Shown: positions 38,022 through 50,800 of the stretch, piece after piece
Layout: every line of letters begins with the position of its first letter
Position numbering within the stretch: position 1 is the stretch's first letter
Origin: Scylla paramamosain
Taxonomy: Eukaryota; Arthropoda; Malacostraca; Decapoda; Portunidae
Direction: 5' to 3'
Assembly (NCBI RefSeq): GCF_035594125.1
Contig: NC_087158.1
Coordinates: 7,986,501 to 8,050,500, forward strand
Length of the DNA stretch: 64,000 nt
The notes under the pieces: model-generated
Seen by the model: the letters and a program-made list of their open reading frames with translations, nothing else
Told to the model about the DNA's origin: nothing
Database searches by the model: none
Position numbers and translations under genes: made by a program

Positions 38022-38507
38022 TTAGAGCTGTTTATTACGACTCTGTCGCCTGTCACTTAGCCACAACCTTATCCACCCTAACACCTTCCCATCTATTCCG
38101 TGTGCCCTAACCTTTCTCAGGAGCCTCTGATGGGGTACCTTGTCAAACACTTCACTGAAGTCCAGATATAGGATGTCATAACTATCACCATTATCTCCTG
38201 CCATGTAAACTTTACAGTAAAATCTTGACAAGTTTGTCAGGTAAGACTCCCCCTTTGTGAAGCTATGCTGTGACCAATTTATCAAGTTATGTTTGTCTAA
38301 ATGTTCCCTAATGTTCTTTACTATTACTGACTTCATTATTTTTTCTACAACAGAAGTTAAGCTTAAATCTCCTTTCTTAAAGCTGGGTACTATATTCACT
38401 TGCCTCCACATTACCGGTATCTCAAGTGATTTCCTAAAGGCAGAAACTAACAGTTCACTAATAACTTCTTTGCATTCCTTAAGTACTCTGGGATATGAAC
38501 TGTTCAT
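38022..38507 (-). pseudogene. RT fingers and palm motif A of LINE copy D
   Basis: The frame shows PRVLKECKEVISELL, VNIVPSFKKGDLSL (the NYRPVS segment that normally follows KKGD is deleted), SVVEKIMKSVIVKNIREHLD, HSFTKGESYLTNL and motif A YLDFSEVFDKVPHQRLL followed by KVRAHGI. DFSEVFD replaces the usual DFSKAFD. It breaks at the SDRRQ region before motif B. This is the segment missing from copies A-C. Confidence 0.8.
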
Positions 38508-38571
38508 GTTGACAAGTAGTTGGGTTTAGGAAGGGGGATAAAAACCCAGGGAGGAGTTAGGATTCTTTTAA

Positions 38572-38609
38572 TCTCTAACGTTTCGGCTGAATAGCCATCC
38601 TCAGAGAGA
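38572..38609 (-). ncRNA. Hammerhead-ribozyme-like motif in the Penelope-like terminus
   Basis: On the minus strand the order is stem I TCTCT, core CTGAGGA (fits CUGANGA), one extra T, stem-loop II GGCT-ATTC-AGCC, core GAA, a self-complementary ACGT as a very short stem III, a T at the cleavage position, and AGAGA closing stem I. Stem I pairs perfectly over 5 bp. The extra T before stem II departs from the textbook core. Hammerheads with very short palindromic stem III, thought to work as dimers, are known from Penelope-like terminal repeats. Activity is unproven. Confidence 0.5.
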
Positions 38610-38721
38610 CTGATTTACATGAGTGAAAACACACTATTTATAACAACATACAATATTTTCTCATTTGACATTCGTACAGAGTATTGCCATCCTGGCGTGT
38701 ACCTCACCTAATTTTATTTTC

Positions 38722-39319
38722 CTAGTCAGGTGGCATTATCTGCCTACGTGACGAGCCTTTACTGGGGATTTTCCTTGTACCTGACCTGAGGGCCAATCTG
38801 GCGGAATTACCCACCCACCTGATAAAACCTTCTCTGTGATTAATGACTTCCCTAGTTGTTATGAGGGCTGCCTCTATAGCTTTTCTCATTCTTTTCTTCA
38901 ATCCAACTTTAATTTCTTTAGCCTCTTCCCATTTTGGTAAGTGTTTACATTTTTCTATGTGCAATACAAGGGAGTTTGATGTGTTGTGTTTTAAAACACC
39001 TTTCCTATGCTCTGCTATTCTTGTTTTAAGTCCCCTGCCTGTTTCTCCTATGTACTGCTTTGTACAACCTTTGCATGGTATGCTGTACACTACGCTGTTA
39101 TTATTAACAAGTCCGGTGTCTTTAGTCCTCGTTAGCTCACCAATTTTCTCTCCCGCTAATGTTGCTATTTTTAATCCTGTTCAAGACAAATATTTATTAA
39201 TTATGGAAGCCTTGTCCGAATTTGGTACACATATATACCTCTCTCTTTTGCTGGTTGTACAGGGATCTTTATTCTCTTTGTTTTCAGTTGTTATTTTCTT
39301 TGCCTTATTCTTAAGCCTA
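38722..39319 (-). pseudogene. GIY-YIG endonuclease of a Penelope-like element
   Basis: On the minus strand the frame reads an upstream linker (NKYLS, a TGA stop, TGLKIATLAGEKIGELTRTK) and then VYSIPCKGCTKQYIGETGRG. YSI and YIG form the two halves of the GIY-YIG motif, CKGC is the start of the zinc-binding element of Penelope-like endonucleases, LKTRIAEH carries the catalytic Arg, and IEAALI carries the catalytic Glu. NHREGF follows near the C-terminus. The domain is complete from VYSI to the natural stop at 38722; only the linker stop and the missing RT make it a remnant. It would nick target DNA during retrotransposition of an intact element. Confidence 0.8.
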
Positions 39320-42300
39320 ACAACGGATGCAAACCAACGAATATGAAGAAATAGAATAACATTACCAAAAAAGGTATATTTTCAGTGTTTTGAGCTTCTT
39401 ATCTACAAAAAACGCGAAAATGGATAGAAAGCACTCTATATTGAGATACAAAAGGACATTACGAGAAACTTGTATAATGAGTGTTTTATAGTTTCACAAG
39501 AACCACAAGGCAAAAAACGTAAAAACTCGTGTATATGGATAAGTTTCTTAGATACCAAAATGCTGAAACTGAGGAATAACACTCTTAATTGAGAATACAG
39601 AACAACCTTACGATATGCGTGTATTTTGACTGTTTTTCACATTTTTAGTTACCAAAACCCCAAATTGCATGCAAAACTAGCTTTATGTGGTAAAAAAAAT
39701 GACATTACCAGAAAAGTGTGTTTTGAGTGTTTTTGAGCGTGTTAGGTAATAAAGCACTAAAAAGGAGGGCAATCACATTACATGGGAATAAAACCATCTT
39801 TTACCAAGAACTTGCCTTTAAGTGTTTTTGAGATCCTTATATACCAAAACGTTAAAACGCATGCAAAACACCCTTTATGGAGAAACAGATTAACATTACC
39901 AAAAAACATGAATTTTGAGAGTTTTTGATCATGTTACCTCTAATAACGCTTTAATACATGCAAAAAACCCTATGTCTGGGAAACGAAAGGACATTACGAG
40001 AAACGTGTATTATGAGTGTTTTTAAGTTCCATAAGTACCAAAAAGCTAAAACCTCTTTATAGAGAAAAAAAAAGTAAATAAATAAATAGGATTTTTTTTT
40101 TTTTATTATTCTTCTTCATAGGTACCAAGATCACAAAATTCTGGCAAAAATCAGGGAAATTATATGAAAAAAGAACATTATCAAAAATTTAATTTTTGCT
40201 TTTTTTTCGGACTGTTATGCACAAAACCCTAAAGTGCATGCAAAGCCAACTATATGGGGAAATTAAACGACTTTACGAGAAACCTGTTTTTCTAGTGTTT
40301 TTCAGCATGTTAGTCACCAAAACAATTAACAATATGGAATTCATTTTATTTGGGAATTCAAAACAAATTACTGAAAACGTGTCTTTTCTGTTTTTTAAGT
40401 AGAAAAATGCTAAAACGGATGCAAACCAGCCAACATGAAAAAATAGAATAAGATTACCAAAAAGGTATATTTTGAGTATTTTTGAGCTTTTTACAAAAAA
40501 AAAAAAAAAAAAAAAAACGCGAAAATGGATGGAAAGCTCTCTATATTGGTTAACAAAAGGACATTACGAGAAACGTGTATAATGAGTGTTTTATAGATTC
40601 TCAAGAAACACAAGGCAAAAAACGCAAAAACTCGTATATATGGAGAAGTTTCTTAGACACCAAAATGGTGAAACTCCTGAATAACACTTTTAATTGAGAA
40701 ACAGAACAACCTTACCAAATGCGTGTATTTTGAGTGTTTTTCACATTCTTAGTTACCAAAACCCCAAATTGCATGTGAAAATAGCTTTATGTGGGAAAAA
40801 AAAAAAATGAATACCAGAAAAGTGTCTTTTAAGTGTTTTTTTTTTTTTTTTAGCATGATAGGCAATAAACCACTAAAAAGCAGGGCAATCACATAACATG
40901 GGAAAAAAATAAACTTTTACCAAGTGTTTTTTCTAAGTGTTTTTGAGCTCCTTATATACCAAAACGCTAAAACGCATGCAAAACACCCTTTATTTAGAAA
41001 CAGAATAACATTACCAAAAACATGTATTTTGAGTGTTTTTGGTCATGTTACCTATAAAAACGCTTAAATACATGCAAAGAACCTTACGTTTGGGAAACGA
41101 AAGGACATTTCGAGAAACGTGTATTATGAGTGTTTTTAAGTTCTTTAAGTACCAAAAAGCCAAAACCTTTCTCTCTTTATAGAGAAAAAATAAAATAAAT
41201 AAATAAAAAGATAGGATTTTTTTTATTTAACTTCATAGGTACCGAGATGCTAAAAGTCTGTCAAAATTCAGGGAAATTATGTGAAAAAAGAATTTTATGA
41301 AAAAAAGTTAATTTTAGCTTTTTTTTTCGGACTGTTATGTACCAAACCCTAAAGTGCATGCAAAGCCACCTATATGGGGAAATTAAACGACCTTACCAGA
41401 AACCTGTCTTTTGTGTTTTTTTTTTCAGCATGTTAGGCACCAAAACGATAAATAATATGGAAGTCACTAAATGTGGGAATGCATCACAGAATTACTGAAA
41501 AAGTGTCTTTTCTGTGTTTTACGTAGAAAAACGCTAAATCAGATGCAAACCAACGAATATGGAGAAATAAAATAACATTACCAAAAAGGTATATTTTGAG
41601 TGTTTTTGAGCTTCTTACCCTCAAAAAAAACGCGAAAATAAATGGAAAGCACTCTATATTGGGATACAAAAGGACATTACGAAAAAACGTGTATAATGAG
41701 TGTTTTTTAGTTTCACAACAGCCACAAGGCAAAAATCGCAAAGACTCGGTGTATATGGAGAAGTTTCTTAGATACCAAAATGCTGAAACTCAGAAATAAC
41801 ACTCTTAATTAAGAATACAGAACAACCTTACCAAATGCATGTATTTTGAGTGCTTTTCACATTCTTAGTTACCAAAACCAAAAATTGCATACGAAACTAA
41901 CTTTATGTGGGAAAAAAATGACATTACCAAAAAAGTGTCTTTTGAGTGTTTTTGAGCGTGATAGGCACTAAAGCACTAAAAAGGAGGGCAATTACATTAT
42001 ATGGGAATAAAACCAACTTTTACCAAGAACCTGCCTTTACGTGTTTTTGAGCTTCTTACATACCAAAACGCTAAAACGCATGCAAAACACCCTTTATGGA
42101 GAAACAGAATAACATTACCAGAAACATGTATTTTGCACGTTTTTGATCATGTTACCTATAAAAATGCCTAAATACATGCAAAGAACCCTATGTTTGGAAA
42201 ATGAAAGGACATTACGAAAATCGTGTATTATGAGTGTTTTTAAGTTCCTTAAGTACGAAAAAGCTAAAACCCACAAATAACACTTTATAGAGAGAAAAAA

Positions 42301-42499
42301 AAAATTTGTTATTCATCTTCATAGGTACCGAGATGGCAAAATTCATGGAAATTTTGTAAAAAAAATCATTATAAAAGAAATAATTTTAGCTTTTTTTTCT
42401 GGAGTTATGTACAAACTCTCAAGTGCATGCAAATCCACCTATATGGGGAAATTACACGACTTTACGAGAAACCTGTATTTTGAGTGTTTTTCTGCAATC

Positions 42500-45400
42500 T
42501 CAACAATATTACTTAAAACATGTTTTTTCAGTGATTTACGTAGAAAAACGCTAAAACGGATGCAAACCAACCAATATGAAGAAATAGAATAACATTACCA
42601 AAAAGATATATTGAGCTTGTTACCTACAAAAAATGCAAAAATGGATGGAAAGCACTTTATATTAGCAAAGAAGAGGACATTACGAGAAACGTGTATGAGT
42701 GTTATATAGTTTGACAAGAACCAAAAGGTAAAATACTCAAAAACTCGTGTACATAAAGAAGTTTCTTACATATCAAATAGCTGAAATTCATGAATAACAC
42801 TTTTAATTTTGAAACAGAAATACCTTACCAAATGTGTGTATTAGAAAAGTTTCTTACATACCAAAATGCTGAAACTCATGAATAATACTTTTAATTTAGA
42901 AATAGAACAACCTTACTAAATGCCTGTGTTTTGAATTTTTTTCACATTCTTAGTTACCAAAACCCCAAATTCCATGCAAAACTAGCTTTATGTGGGAAAA
43001 AAAAATGATATTACCAGAAAAGTTTCTTTTGAGTGTTTTTGAACGTGTTAGGCAATAAAGCACTAAAAAGCAGGGGAATCACATTACATGCGAATAAAAA
43101 CAACTTTTACCAAGAACTTACCTTTAAGTGTTTTTGAGCTAATTAAATACCAAAAAGCTAAAACGCATCCAAAACACCTTTTATGGAAAAGGAGAATAAA
43201 ATTACCAAAAACATATATTTTGAGTGGTTTTGATCATGTTATCTATAAAAACGCTTAAATATATGCAAAAACCCTTATGTTTAAGAAACGAAAGGACATT
43301 ACGATAAATGTGTATTATAAGTGTTTTTAAGTTGCTTAAGTACCAAAAAGCTAAAACCCACAAATAACACTCTTTATTTAGAAAAAAATTAAGAAAATAA
43401 AAAAAATAGGATTTTTTTTGTTATTCATCTTCATAGGTACCGAGATGCCAAAATTCTGGGAAAATTCAGGGCTATTATATGTTAAAACAAAAATTATCAA
43501 AAAAGTAAATTTTAGCTTTTTTGTGGGGACTGTTATGTACCAAACCCTAAAGTGCATCCAAAGACTCCTATATGAGAAAATTAAAAGACCTTAACAGAAA
43601 TCTGTTTTTTGAGTGTTTTTCAGCATGTTAGGCACCAAAACGATAAATAATAAGGAACTCACTCTATATGAGAATCCAAAACAAAATTGCTGAAAACGTG
43701 TTTTTTCTTTGTTTTACGTAGAAAAACGCTAAAACGGATGCAAACCTACCAATATCAAGAAATAGAAAAACATTACCTAAAAGGTATATTTTGAGTGTTT
43801 TTGAGCTTGTTACCTACACAAAACGCGAAAATTGATGCAAAGCACTCTATATTAGAAAACAAAAGGACTTTGCAAGAAAAGTGTATAATGAGTTTATTAT
43901 AGTTCAAAAGAACCAAAAGGCAAAAAACACAAAAACTAGTGTATATGGAGAAGGTTCCTAGATACCAAAATGCTGAAACTTATGAATAACACTCTTAATT
44001 GAGAAACAGAACAACCTTACTAAATGCGTGTATTTTGAGTGCTTTTCACATTCTTAGTTACCAAAACTAGAAATTGCATGCAAAACCACCTTTATGTGAG
44101 AAAAAAATGACATTACCAGAAAAGTGTCTTTTAAGAGTTTTTGAGCGTGATAGGTAATAAAGCACTAAAAAGCAGGCCAATCATATTACATTGGAATAAC
44201 ACCAATTTATACCAAAAACTTGCCATTAAGTGTTTTTGAGGTCCTTATATACCAAACCGCTAAAACGCATACAAAATAAACTTTATGGAGAAACAGAATA
44301 ACATTACCAAAAACATGTATTTTGAGTGTTTTTGATCATGTTATCTATAAAAATGCTTAATTACATGCAAAGAACATTATGTTTGGGAAACAAAAAGACA
44401 TTACGAGAAACGTGTATTATGAATGTTTTTTTAAGTTCCTTAAGTACCAAAAAGCTAAAACCCACAAATAACACTCATTATTTAGAAAATAAAAAATAAA
44501 AATATAAAAAAAATAGGATTTTTTTTTTTTTTTTTGTTATTCATATTCATAGGTACCGAGATGCCAAAATTCTGGGAAAATTCAGGGCAATGAAATGATA
44601 AAAGAATATTATCAAGAAAGTTAATTTCAGCTTTTTTTTTCGGACTGTTATGTACCATACCTTGAAGTGCATGCAAAGACTCCTATATGAGGAAATTAAA
44701 CGACCTTACCAGAAATATGTGTTTTGTGTGTTTTTTTTTTAGCATGTTAGGCACCAAAACGATAAATAATTAGGAACTCACTCTAAATGGGAATCTAAAA
44801 AAAAGTTACTGAAAACGTGTGTTCTCAGTGTTTTACGTAGAAAAACGCTAAAACGGATGCAAAGCAATCAATATCAAGAAATAGAAAAAACATTAACAAC
44901 AAGGTATATTTTGAGTGTTTTTGAGCTTGTTACCTACAAAAAAAAACGCGAAAATTGATGCAAAGCACTCTATATTGGGAAACAAAACAACATTCCAAGA
45001 AAAGTGTATAATGAGTATTTTATAGTTCAAAAGAACCACAAGGAAAAAACGCAAAATCTCGTGTATATGGAGAGGTTTCCTAGATACAAAAATGCTAAAA
45101 CTCATGTATAACACTCCTAATTGAGAAACAGAACAGCTTTAATAAATGCGTGTATTTTGAGTGCTTTTCACATTCTTAGTTAGCAAAACCCCAAATTGCA
45201 TGCGAAAATAGATTTGTGGAAAAAAAAAAAGACTTTACCAGAAAAGAGTCTTGTGAGTGTTTTTGAGCGTGATAGAAAATAAAGCACTAAAAAGGAGGGC
45301 AATCACATTACATTGAAGGAAAACGAATTTTTACCAAGAACTTGCCTTTATGTGTTTTTGAGCTCCTTATATACCAAAACACTAAAACGCATGCAAAACA

Positions 45401-48400
45401 CTCTTTATGGTGAAACAGAATAACATTACCAAAAACATGTATTTTGAGTGTTTCTGATCATGTTACCAATAAAAACGCTTAAATAAATGCAAAGAACACT
45501 ATTTTTGGGAAACGAAAGGAGATTACGAGAAACGTGTATTATGAGTGTTTTTAAGTTCATTAATTACCAAAAAGCTAAAAGCCACAAATAACACTCTTTA
45601 TTGAGAAACAATAAATAAATAAAAAAAAAATACAATATTTTTTTTCTTTCTTATTCATCTTCACAGGTACCGAAATGCCAAAATTCGGGCAAATTTCAGG
45701 AAATTATGTGAAACAAGAAAATTATCAAAAAAGTTAAATTTAGCTTTTTTTTTTCGAACTGTTATGTACCAAACCCCTAAAGTGCATGGAAAGACACCTA
45801 TATGGGGAAATTAAACGTCTTTGCAAGAAAACGGTCATATGAGTGTTTTTCAGAATAACATGGAAGTCAATCTATATGGAAATCCAAAACCAAATTACTA
45901 AAAACGTGTCTTTTCTGTGTTTTACGTAGAAAAACGCTAAAACGGAAGTAAACCAACCAATATGAAGAAATAAAATAACATTACCAAAAAGGTATATTTT
46001 AAGTGTTTTTGAAATTGTTACCTATAAAAAACGCGAAAATGGATGGAAATCACTCTATATTGGGAAGCAAAAGGACATTACGAGAAACGAGTATAATGAG
46101 TGTTTCATAGTTTCACAAGAACTACAAGGCAAAAAACGTAAAAACTCTTGTATATAGAGAAGTTTCTTACATTCCAAAATGCTGAAACTCTGGAACAACA
46201 CTCTTAATTGAGAAACAAAACAATATTACTAAATGCGTGTATTTTGTGTGCTTTTCACATCCTTAGTTACCAAAACTCCAAATTGCATGCGAAACCAGCT
46301 TTTTGTGGGAAAAAAAATGACATTACCAGAAAAATGTCTTTTGAGTGTTTTTGAGCGTGTTAGGCAATAAAGCACTAAAAAGCAGGGCAATCACATTACA
46401 TTATAATAAAACCAATTTTTAACAATAACTTGCCTTTAAGTGTATTTGAGCTCCTTATATACTACAAAAAACTAAAATGCATGCAAATAATGGTGAATTA
46501 GAATAACATTACCAAAAACATGTATTTTGAGTGTTTTTGATCATGTTACCATAAAAACGCTTAAATACATGCAAAGAACACTATTTTTGGAAAACGAAAG
46601 GACATTACTCGACTTTAGTAGAAACCTGTCTTTTGAGTGTTTTTTTCAGCAATTTTAACAATATTACTGAAAACGTGTCTTTTCAGTGATTTACGTAGAA
46701 AAACGCTAAAACAGATGCAAACCAACCAATATGAAGAAATAGAATAACATTCCCAAAAAGATATATTTTGATGTGTTTTTGAGCTTGTCACCTACAAAAA
46801 AATTCGAAAATGGATGAAACGTACTCTATATTAGGAAAGAAAAGGACATTATGAGAAACGTGTATAATGAGTATTTTATAGTTTTACAAGAACCACAAGG
46901 CGAAAAACTCAAAAACTCGTGTACATAAAGAAGTTTCTTACATACCAATATGCTGAATCTCATGAATAACACTTTGAATTGAGAAACAGAACTACCTTAC
47001 CAAATGTGTGTATTAGAGAAGTTTCTTACATACCAAAATGTTGAAACTCATGAATAACACTTTTAATTAAGAAACAGAACTTTACTAAATGCCTGTATTT
47101 TGAGTGTTTTTCAAATTCTTAGTTACCAAAACACCAAATTCCATGCGAAAATAGCTTCATGTGCGAAAAAAATAATATTACCAGAAAATGTCTTTCGAGT
47201 GTTTTTGACCGTGTTAGGTAATAAACCACTAAAAAGCAGGGCAATCACATTACATGGGGAATAAAACCAACTTGTACCAAGAACTTGCCTTTAGGTGTTT
47301 TTGAGCTCATTACATACGAAAACGCTAAAACGCATGCAAAAAACCTTTTATGGAGAAACAGAATAACATTACCAAAAATATATATTTTGAGTGTTTTTGA
47401 TCATGTTATCTATATAAAACGCTTAAATACATGCAAAGAACCTTATGTTTGGGAAACGAAAGGACCTTACGAGAAATATGTATTATGATTGTTTTTTAGT
47501 TCCTTAAGTACCAAAAAGCTAAAACCCACAAATAAAACTCTTTATTTAGAAAAAAAAATAAATAAAAAAATAAAAAAATAGGATTTTATTTTTTTTTTGT
47601 GATTCATCTTCATAGGTACCGAGATGCCATAATTCTGGAAAAATTCCGGGCTATTATATGATAAAAGAAAATTATCAAAAAAGTTAATTTTAGCTTTTTT
47701 TTTGCACTGTTATATACCAAACCCTAAAATGCATGCAAACCCTTCTCCTATATGAGAAAATTAAACGACGTTAAAATAAATCTTTCTTTTGAGTGTTTTT
47801 CAGAATGTTAGGCACCAAAATGATAAATAAATAAGGAAATCACTCTATACGGGAATCCAAGCAAAACTACTGAAAACGTGTCTTCTCAGTGTTTTACGTA
47901 GAAAAACGCTAAAACGGATGCAAACCAACCAATAAAAAAAAAATAGAAAATCATTACCAAAAAGGTATATTTTGAGTGTTTTTGAGATTGTTACCTACAA
48001 AAAACGCGAAAATTGATGCAAAGCTCTCTATATTAGGAAATAAAAGGACATTCCAAGAAAAGTGTATAATGAATGTTTTATAGTTCAAAAGAACCAAAAG
48101 GCAAAAAACGCAAAAACTTGTGGATATGGAGAAGTTTCCTAGATACCAAAATGCTGAAACTCATGAATAACATTCCTAATTGAGAAACAGAACAACGTTA
48201 CTAAATGCGTGTATTTTGAGAGCTTTTCACATTCTTAGTTACCAAAACCCCAAATTGCATGCGAAACCAGCTTTAGGTGAGAAAAAAATGACATTACCAG
48301 AAAAAAAAGTCTTTTGAGTGTTTTTGAGCCTGATAGGCGATAAAGCACTAAACAGCAGGGCAATCACATTATATTTGAATAAAACCATTTTTATCAAGAA

Positions 48401-50800
48401 CTTGCCTTTAAGTGTTTTTGAGCTCCTTATACACCAAACTGCTAAAACGCATGAAAAACAAACTTTATGGAGAAACAGAATAAAATTACCAAAAACATGT
48501 ATTTTGAGTATTTTTGATCATGTTATCTCTAAAAACGCTTAAATACATGCAAAGAACCTTATGTTTGGGAAACAAAAGGACATTACGAGAAACGTATATT
48601 ATCAGTGTTTTTAAGTTTAAGTACCAAAAACCTAAAACCCACTCTTTATTTAGAAAAAAATAAAAATAAATAAAAAAAATAAAAAAATAGGATTTTTTTT
48701 TTGCTATTCATCTTCATAGGTACCAAAATGCCAAAATTCTGGGAAAATTCAAGGCAATTATATGATAAGAGAATATTATCAAAAAAGTTTATTTTAGCTT
48801 TTTTTTCGGACTGTTATGTACGAAACCCTAAACTGCATGCAAAGCCTCCTTTATGAGGAAATTAAACGACCTTACCAGAAATCTGTCTTTTGAGTGTTTT
48901 TCAGGATGTTAAGCACCAAAATGATAAATAATAAGGAACTCACTTTATATGGGAATCCAAAACAAAATTACTGAAAACGTGTCTTCCCAGTGTTTTACGT
49001 AGAAAAACGCTAAAATGGATGCAAACCAACTAATATCAAGAAATAGAAAAAAACATTACCAAAAAGGTATATTTTGAGTGTTTTTGAGCTTGTTACCTAG
49101 AAAAAAAACGCTAAAATTGATACAAAGAATTCTATATTGGGAAACAAAGGGACATTGCTAGAAAAGTGTATAATGAGTGTATTATAGTTCAAAAGAACAA
49201 CAAGGCAAAAATCGAGAAAAACTCGTGTATATGGAGAAGTTTCCTAGATAACAAAATGCTGAAACTCATGAATAACACTCTTAATTGAGAAACAGAACAA
49301 CCTTACCAAATTCGTGTATTTTGAGTGTTTTTCATGTTCTTAGTTACCAAAAACCTAAATTTTCATGCGAAACCAGATTTATGTTGGAAAACAAGACATT
49401 TCCAGAAAAATGTCTTTTGAGTATTTTTGAGCGTGATAGGCAATAAAGTACTAAAAAGCAGGGCAATCACTTTTCATTGGAATAAAACCAAATTTTACCA
49501 AGAACTTGCCTTTAAATGTTTTGCATGCGTTTTAGCGGTTTGATATATACCAAACCGCTAAAACGCATGCAAAACAAACTTTATGGAGAAACAGAATAAC
49601 ATTACCAAAAAAACATGTAATTTGCGTGTTTTTTATCATGTTATCTATAAAAACGCTTAAATACATGCAAAGAACATTATGTTTGGGAAACAAAAGGACA
49701 TTACGAGAAACGTGTATTATGAGTGTTTTTTTAAGTTCCTTAAGTACCAAAAAGCTAAAACCCACAAATAACACTCTTTATTTAGAAAAAAAAAAATAAG
49801 AATTTTTTTTTCATCTTCACAGGTACTGATATGCCAAAATTCAGGGAAAATTCAGGAAAATTATATGAACAAAAGAATATTATCAAAAATGTTAATTTTA
49901 GCTTTTTTTTCGGACTGTTATGTACAAAACCCTAAAGTGCATGCAAAGCCTCCTATATGAGGAAATTAAACGACCTTACCAGAAATCTGTCTTTTGTGTG
50001 TTTTTTTAGCATGTTAGGTAGCAAAACGATAAATAATAAGGAACTCACTCTATATGGGAATCCAAAACAAAATTACTGAAAATGTATCCTCTAAGTGTTT
50101 TACGTAGAAAAACGCAAAAACTCGTGTATATAAAGAAGATTCTTAGATACCAAAATGCTGAAACTCATGAATAACAATCTTAATTGAGAAACAGAACAAC
50201 CTTAGCAAATGCCTGTTTTGAGTGTTTTTCATATTCCTAGTAAGCAATACCCAAAATAGCATAAAAAACTAGATTAATGACGAAAAAAAAAGACATTACC
50301 AGAAGTGTCTTTTAATTGTTTTTGAGCGTGTTAGGCAATGAAGTACTAAAAAGCAGGGTAATCACATTACATGGGAATAAAACCAACTTTTACCAAAAAC
50401 TTACCAATGTGTGTTTTTGAGCTCTTTACATACCAAACCGCTAAAACGCACGGAAAATAAACTTTATGGAGAAACAGAATAACATTACCAAAAACATGTA
50501 TTTTGAGTGTTTTTTATAATGTTATCTTTAAAAACGCTTAAATACATGCAAACAACGTTATGTTTGGGAAACGTAAGGACATTACGAGAAACGTGTATTA
50601 TGAGTGTTTTTAAGTTCCTTAATTACAAAAAAGCTAAAAACCCACAAATAACACTCGTTTTTAAGAAAAAATAAATAAAATAAATAAATAAAAGGATTTT
50701 TCTTTTTTTTTATTATTCACCTTCATAGGTACCGAGATGCCAAAATTCTGTGAAAAGTTAGGGCAATTATATGATAAGAGAATTATATAAAAAAAAGTTG
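42500..50800 (+). repeat. Secondary 4.16 kb duplication of HOR units
   Basis: Units from about 42500 to 46650 recur at about 46650-50800. Both blocks start with the shortened monomer 1 (near 42500 and 46655) and then the tandemly doubled monomer-4 segment (42757/42841 and 46928/47012). Landmark positions are shifted by 4179, 4167 and 4156 bp. The left array has a single equivalent block without the doubled segment. Confidence 0.65.
49518..49575. repeat. 58 bp hairpin in monomer 7 of the right array
   Basis: Arms 49518-49542 and 49551-49575 are perfect 25 bp reverse complements with an 8 bp loop (ATATATAC). In every other unit this place reads the normal monomer 7 start (GTGTTTTTGAGCTCCTTA), so a local fold-back template switch replaced it. 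It is unique to this unit. Confidence 0.9.

Larger units (their letters stand above)
37020..38512 (-). mobile_element. CR1/L2-like LINE, copy D (same family as 146-1810)
   Basis: Read on the minus strand, the element starts in the RT fingers at about 38512 next to the Penelope-like fragment and ends at about 37020 with ATGTTCTTAT-type terminal repeats. It retains the RT part that copies A-C have lost, so it shows the ancestral structure. It lacks the 42 bp hairpin of copies A and B. Divergence from A-C is clearly larger than among A-C, so it is an independent older insertion. Stops and frameshifts are present. Confidence 0.85.
38520..39319 (-). mobile_element. Penelope-like element fragment (3' part)
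   Basis: On the minus strand the fragment runs from the satellite junction at 39319 through the end of the RT-endonuclease linker and the GIY-YIG domain to a 3' terminal region ending at about 38520. The RT itself is absent: the fragment begins inside the linker, exactly where the right satellite array begins. The 3' region contains a hammerhead-like motif, as expected for terminal repeats of Penelope-like elements. At its other side it meets the truncated LINE copy D. Confidence 0.8.
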
